A DNA stretch of 64,000 nt from Bimastos eiseni (taxonomy: Eukaryota > Annelida > Clitellata > Crassiclitellata > Lumbricidae). The stretch covers positions 31,643,476 to 31,707,475 of the forward strand of contig OY365810.1 of assembly GCA_959347315.1 (NCBI GenBank), read 5' to 3'. Positions 62,112 through 64,000 of the stretch are shown here, one piece after another. Within the stretch, counting starts at the first letter, position 1, and each line of letters begins with the position of its first letter. The notes beneath the pieces were generated by a model that saw only the letters and a list, made by a program, of their open reading frames with translations, did not search any database and was not told the DNA's origin. A program made the position numbers and the translations under genes.

Positions 62112-62236
62112 CAGAGGCCACGATCTCGTTTGACAGGTGCGGCAGACCCATGAGAGGGATGGGTCGAGGTTGGGGGACAAACGCATAGCGTGTCCCCTTG
62201 CTGTGAAAGGTGAGGGGGACTTGATTGCCGCCCCTG
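62112..62236. mobile_element. hAT-like MITE family CAGAGGC, copy 2 (125 bp)
   Basis: Starts CAGAGGCCACGATCTC and ends (inward from the right) CAGGGGCGGCAATCAAG. The flanks TGAGTAAG (62104-62111) and CGAGTAAG (62237-62244) match at 7 of 8. The interior shares GGGGGACAAACGCATAGCGT-type sequence with the copy at 27964-28091. Confidence 0.85.
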
Positions 62237-62546
62237 CGAGTAAGTATTATTTTAGTTAAACTATCTGCCAAACAGCTCTGTGATAAACATACGTCCGGGT
62301 CATATAACCATGCGCAATTCTCATGATGGTAAGAGAAACAGACGGATATATGCAGTAGTTCCCAACTAAAAAGTTTTCTCTGGATGTTGTCCATATCACG
62401 GGAACTAGGTCTTAGTGCGCCATCGTTTAAAGCCTTGGGCACTGGCCAATGGCGATATAGAAGCTGTCAGTAACACCTGCATTGTATACCGTGACTGACT
62501 ATGGTTCATCTGGCCTTTGAGGGATCGTGTGGACAGATATACATGC

Positions 62547-63035
62547 CTTGGTATCGGATAAGGAAGTGGACTGCATTCGAGTGACTCGTATAGAGGGTTA
62601 TCTGGACGACGTTGCCATCCGTCAGGTACCCTGCGCTGCTGGTCGTGTGCACCTCTCCTCCCATCGGTCTTTTCGTAGCAATGGTTCTCCGTGGCTCCGA
62701 TCGACTGCACCCCGTCAGGTCCTTCAAGACGGAACCGTCACGGATCGATGCGTATCGGTAACAGACGGAACCCACGTCGGCAGATGATGGGGAAGAGGAG
62801 GAGCTTGGGGCTGATGAGGCAGCATCAGATGAGGATGCTGAGGAGGCGGAGAAGTCGAGGAGGGTGAGATTTATGCGTTGTCCAGGCTCTGCCTCCAGTC
62901 TCCACGGACAGTTGAGTGAGCCGCAGGAACCCCCTCCAGATGCCATTCCAACTCCACCGGATAGGTATCCCCCTTCGACCAATGACAAGCGAATAGTCTC
63001 CGTCTTCTGGCAGTAGCTCGGTCGACACTGAGTGA
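62547..63035 (-). CDS. CUB-sushi membrane protein, CUB exon (first exon seen)
   Basis: 489 bp, phase 1 on both sides, after acceptor GCGCTTCAG (a second AG 8 nt later is possible). It encodes CRPSYCQKTETIRL, GGYLSGGVG, then LNCPWRLEAEPGQRINLTLL, VCYRYASI, and GNVVQITLY.....VHFLIRYQ. Joined to the next exon it ends FLIRYQAFGC, the classic end of a CUB domain. CUB domains are extracellular binding modules. A Ser/Ala-rich insert follows LLDF. The donor is GC (CCAAG|GCATGT), the only one that keeps phase. With the sushi, TM and tail exons this gives about 425 residues of a type I membrane protein. Exons for the signal peptide lie upstream and may be outside the window. I do not recognise a named vertebrate orthologue. 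Confidence 0.8.
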
Positions 63036-63060
63036 CTGAAGCGCAGAAGAAGAAACAGGA

Positions 63061-63206
63061 GCTAGATAACTCGTATATGTCCTCTATTCTAGATTCAAAA
63101 AGGCGCTAAAAAACCCGCAAATGTTATGTATTCTATATTCAAAGAGTCGCTTGATAACTCGCATATATCCTCTATTCGATATTCAATAAGGCGCATGATA
63201 GCATAT
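63061..63206. repeat. 44-bp tandem repeat, 3.3 copies
   Basis: Units start at 63061, 63105, 63149 and 63193 (partial) and share GATAACTCG, CTCTATTC and ATTCAAAAAGGC segments, with moderate divergence. Confidence 0.85.
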
Positions 63207-63910
63207 GTTACCTACGACTATTATCAGAGTTGCAGTGGATCTGTAGACCCCTTCGTTCAAAGGGGAACAGACGACATAAGACGACGGCGCCTGCATCGCT
63301 GACGGGCAACGATGGGCTGCAGGAGGAGGAGGATTAATTCAACCGAATAATTCAATGAAAAATGAGCCAGTCAAGGTTTCACACACAATCGCTTTAGTAG
63401 GCGAATACCTACATATCCATACGTGTATATGTTACACACATACACACTCACCTACATACACCTACACACATACACAATTGCACACACACACACACAAGTT
63501 TGTCTGAAAACTGTAAACCTTTTCCAATCTGCTGTAAGGACCATTGCTAAATTGTCACTCAGATCACTATCACCATAGTCGTCATCGTCATCTAACCATA
63601 GCCTACCATCTCAGTTGAGACGCGCTTAGACATTGACGCGTTGGCCTATTTTAAGATACATGTTCGGTGGCAATGACCTTGACCTACGTAAAACACACGT
63701 GTTCATGTCTATTATGTACAAATGTAACAATGAATAGGACATCTGAGTAGGCCTATTATTGTGTGAGTGTGTGTATATTAATATGTGGGGATGAAGGCAT
63801 GTACACAGATAAGTCCAATGTAGAAGGCTCGAACAGAGGAGACAAAATGAAAGAGAATCATAAACGACGGCCATTTTATATTCGCAAGAACGAAGCGATG
63901 ACCTTTCTAC
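63207..63910. other. region upstream of the CUB exon
   Basis: CACACA/CTACACA repeats near 63430-63495. A possible but weak signal-peptide exon on the minus strand (63805-63874) is described in the findings. Nothing else was recognised. Confidence 0.4.
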
Positions 63911-63913
63911 GGA

Positions 63914-64000
63914 TGGTGACCTCATGACCTACTTTCGAGACACGTGTACTGGTGACCTCGTGACCTACTCTTAAGTCATGTGTATTGGTGACCTGGTGAC
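63914..64000. repeat. 36-37-bp tandem repeat at the right edge
   Basis: Units start with GGTGACCT at 63914, 63951 and 63987 and contain repeated TGACCT half-sites. The array runs off the window. Confidence 0.85.

Overview
This is a stretch of animal nuclear DNA, not bacterial or viral. Coding sequence lies in short phase-compatible exons bounded by GT-AG or GC-AG sites, separated by large introns full of microsatellites, decayed retrotransposons, tRNA-derived SINEs and small DNA transposons. The gene set (LRRC45, DNAJB12-like, ABCG1/ABCG4-like, ELOVL6-like) and the abundance of the palindromes TAGGCCTA and TACATGTA suggest a marine invertebrate, possibly an echinoderm, hemichordate or other non-vertebrate deuterostome. 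That taxonomic guess is an inference. Gene models were assembled by eye from splice signals, reading phase and recalled family resemblance.

Layout. (1) 1-11,278, minus strand: 5' end of an ABCG1/ABCG4-type half transporter. Exon 1 is 10945-11278 and exon 2, with the Walker A motif, is 4397-4514. The rest lies beyond the left edge. Its 6.4-kb intron holds a giant ATGCATAC satellite, two SINEs, a decayed LINE and trinucleotide repeats. (2) 14605-15450, plus strand: an intact single-exon ELOVL6-type fatty acid elongase, followed by about 3.9 kb of sequence that behaves like a long 3' UTR. It is head to head with the ABCG gene. (3) 19.4-24.2 kb: gene-poor, with an inverted-repeat element carrying internal 200-bp repeats and a perfect hairpin. 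(4) 24269-36445, minus strand: complete LRRC45 (16 coding exons, 683 aa). (5) 40173-46537, minus strand: a DNAJB12-like J protein (8 exons, 311 aa from the visible start; the usual N-terminus was not located). (6) 47-52 kb: decayed LINEs and one hAT-type MITE. (7) 53133-63035, minus strand: the 3' part of a gene for a single-pass membrane protein with CUB domain, sushi-like domain, transmembrane segment and polyQ-containing tail. I cannot assign it to a named family.

Functionally, the left pair is lipid related (sterol export and fatty acid elongation). LRRC45 is a centrosome linker protein, DNAJB12 an ER-anchored Hsp70 co-chaperone, and the CUB-sushi protein a probable cell-surface receptor or adhesion protein.

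The most notable signals are eight candidate hAT-type miniature elements (four with perfect 8-bp target duplications), three GC-AG introns among about 26 solved introns, an intronless ELOVL6 head to head with ABCG, the CUB-sushi membrane protein, and a TA-flanked inverted-repeat element built from internally repeated palindromic modules. I found no sign of a CRISPR array, operon, phage or other prokaryotic system.
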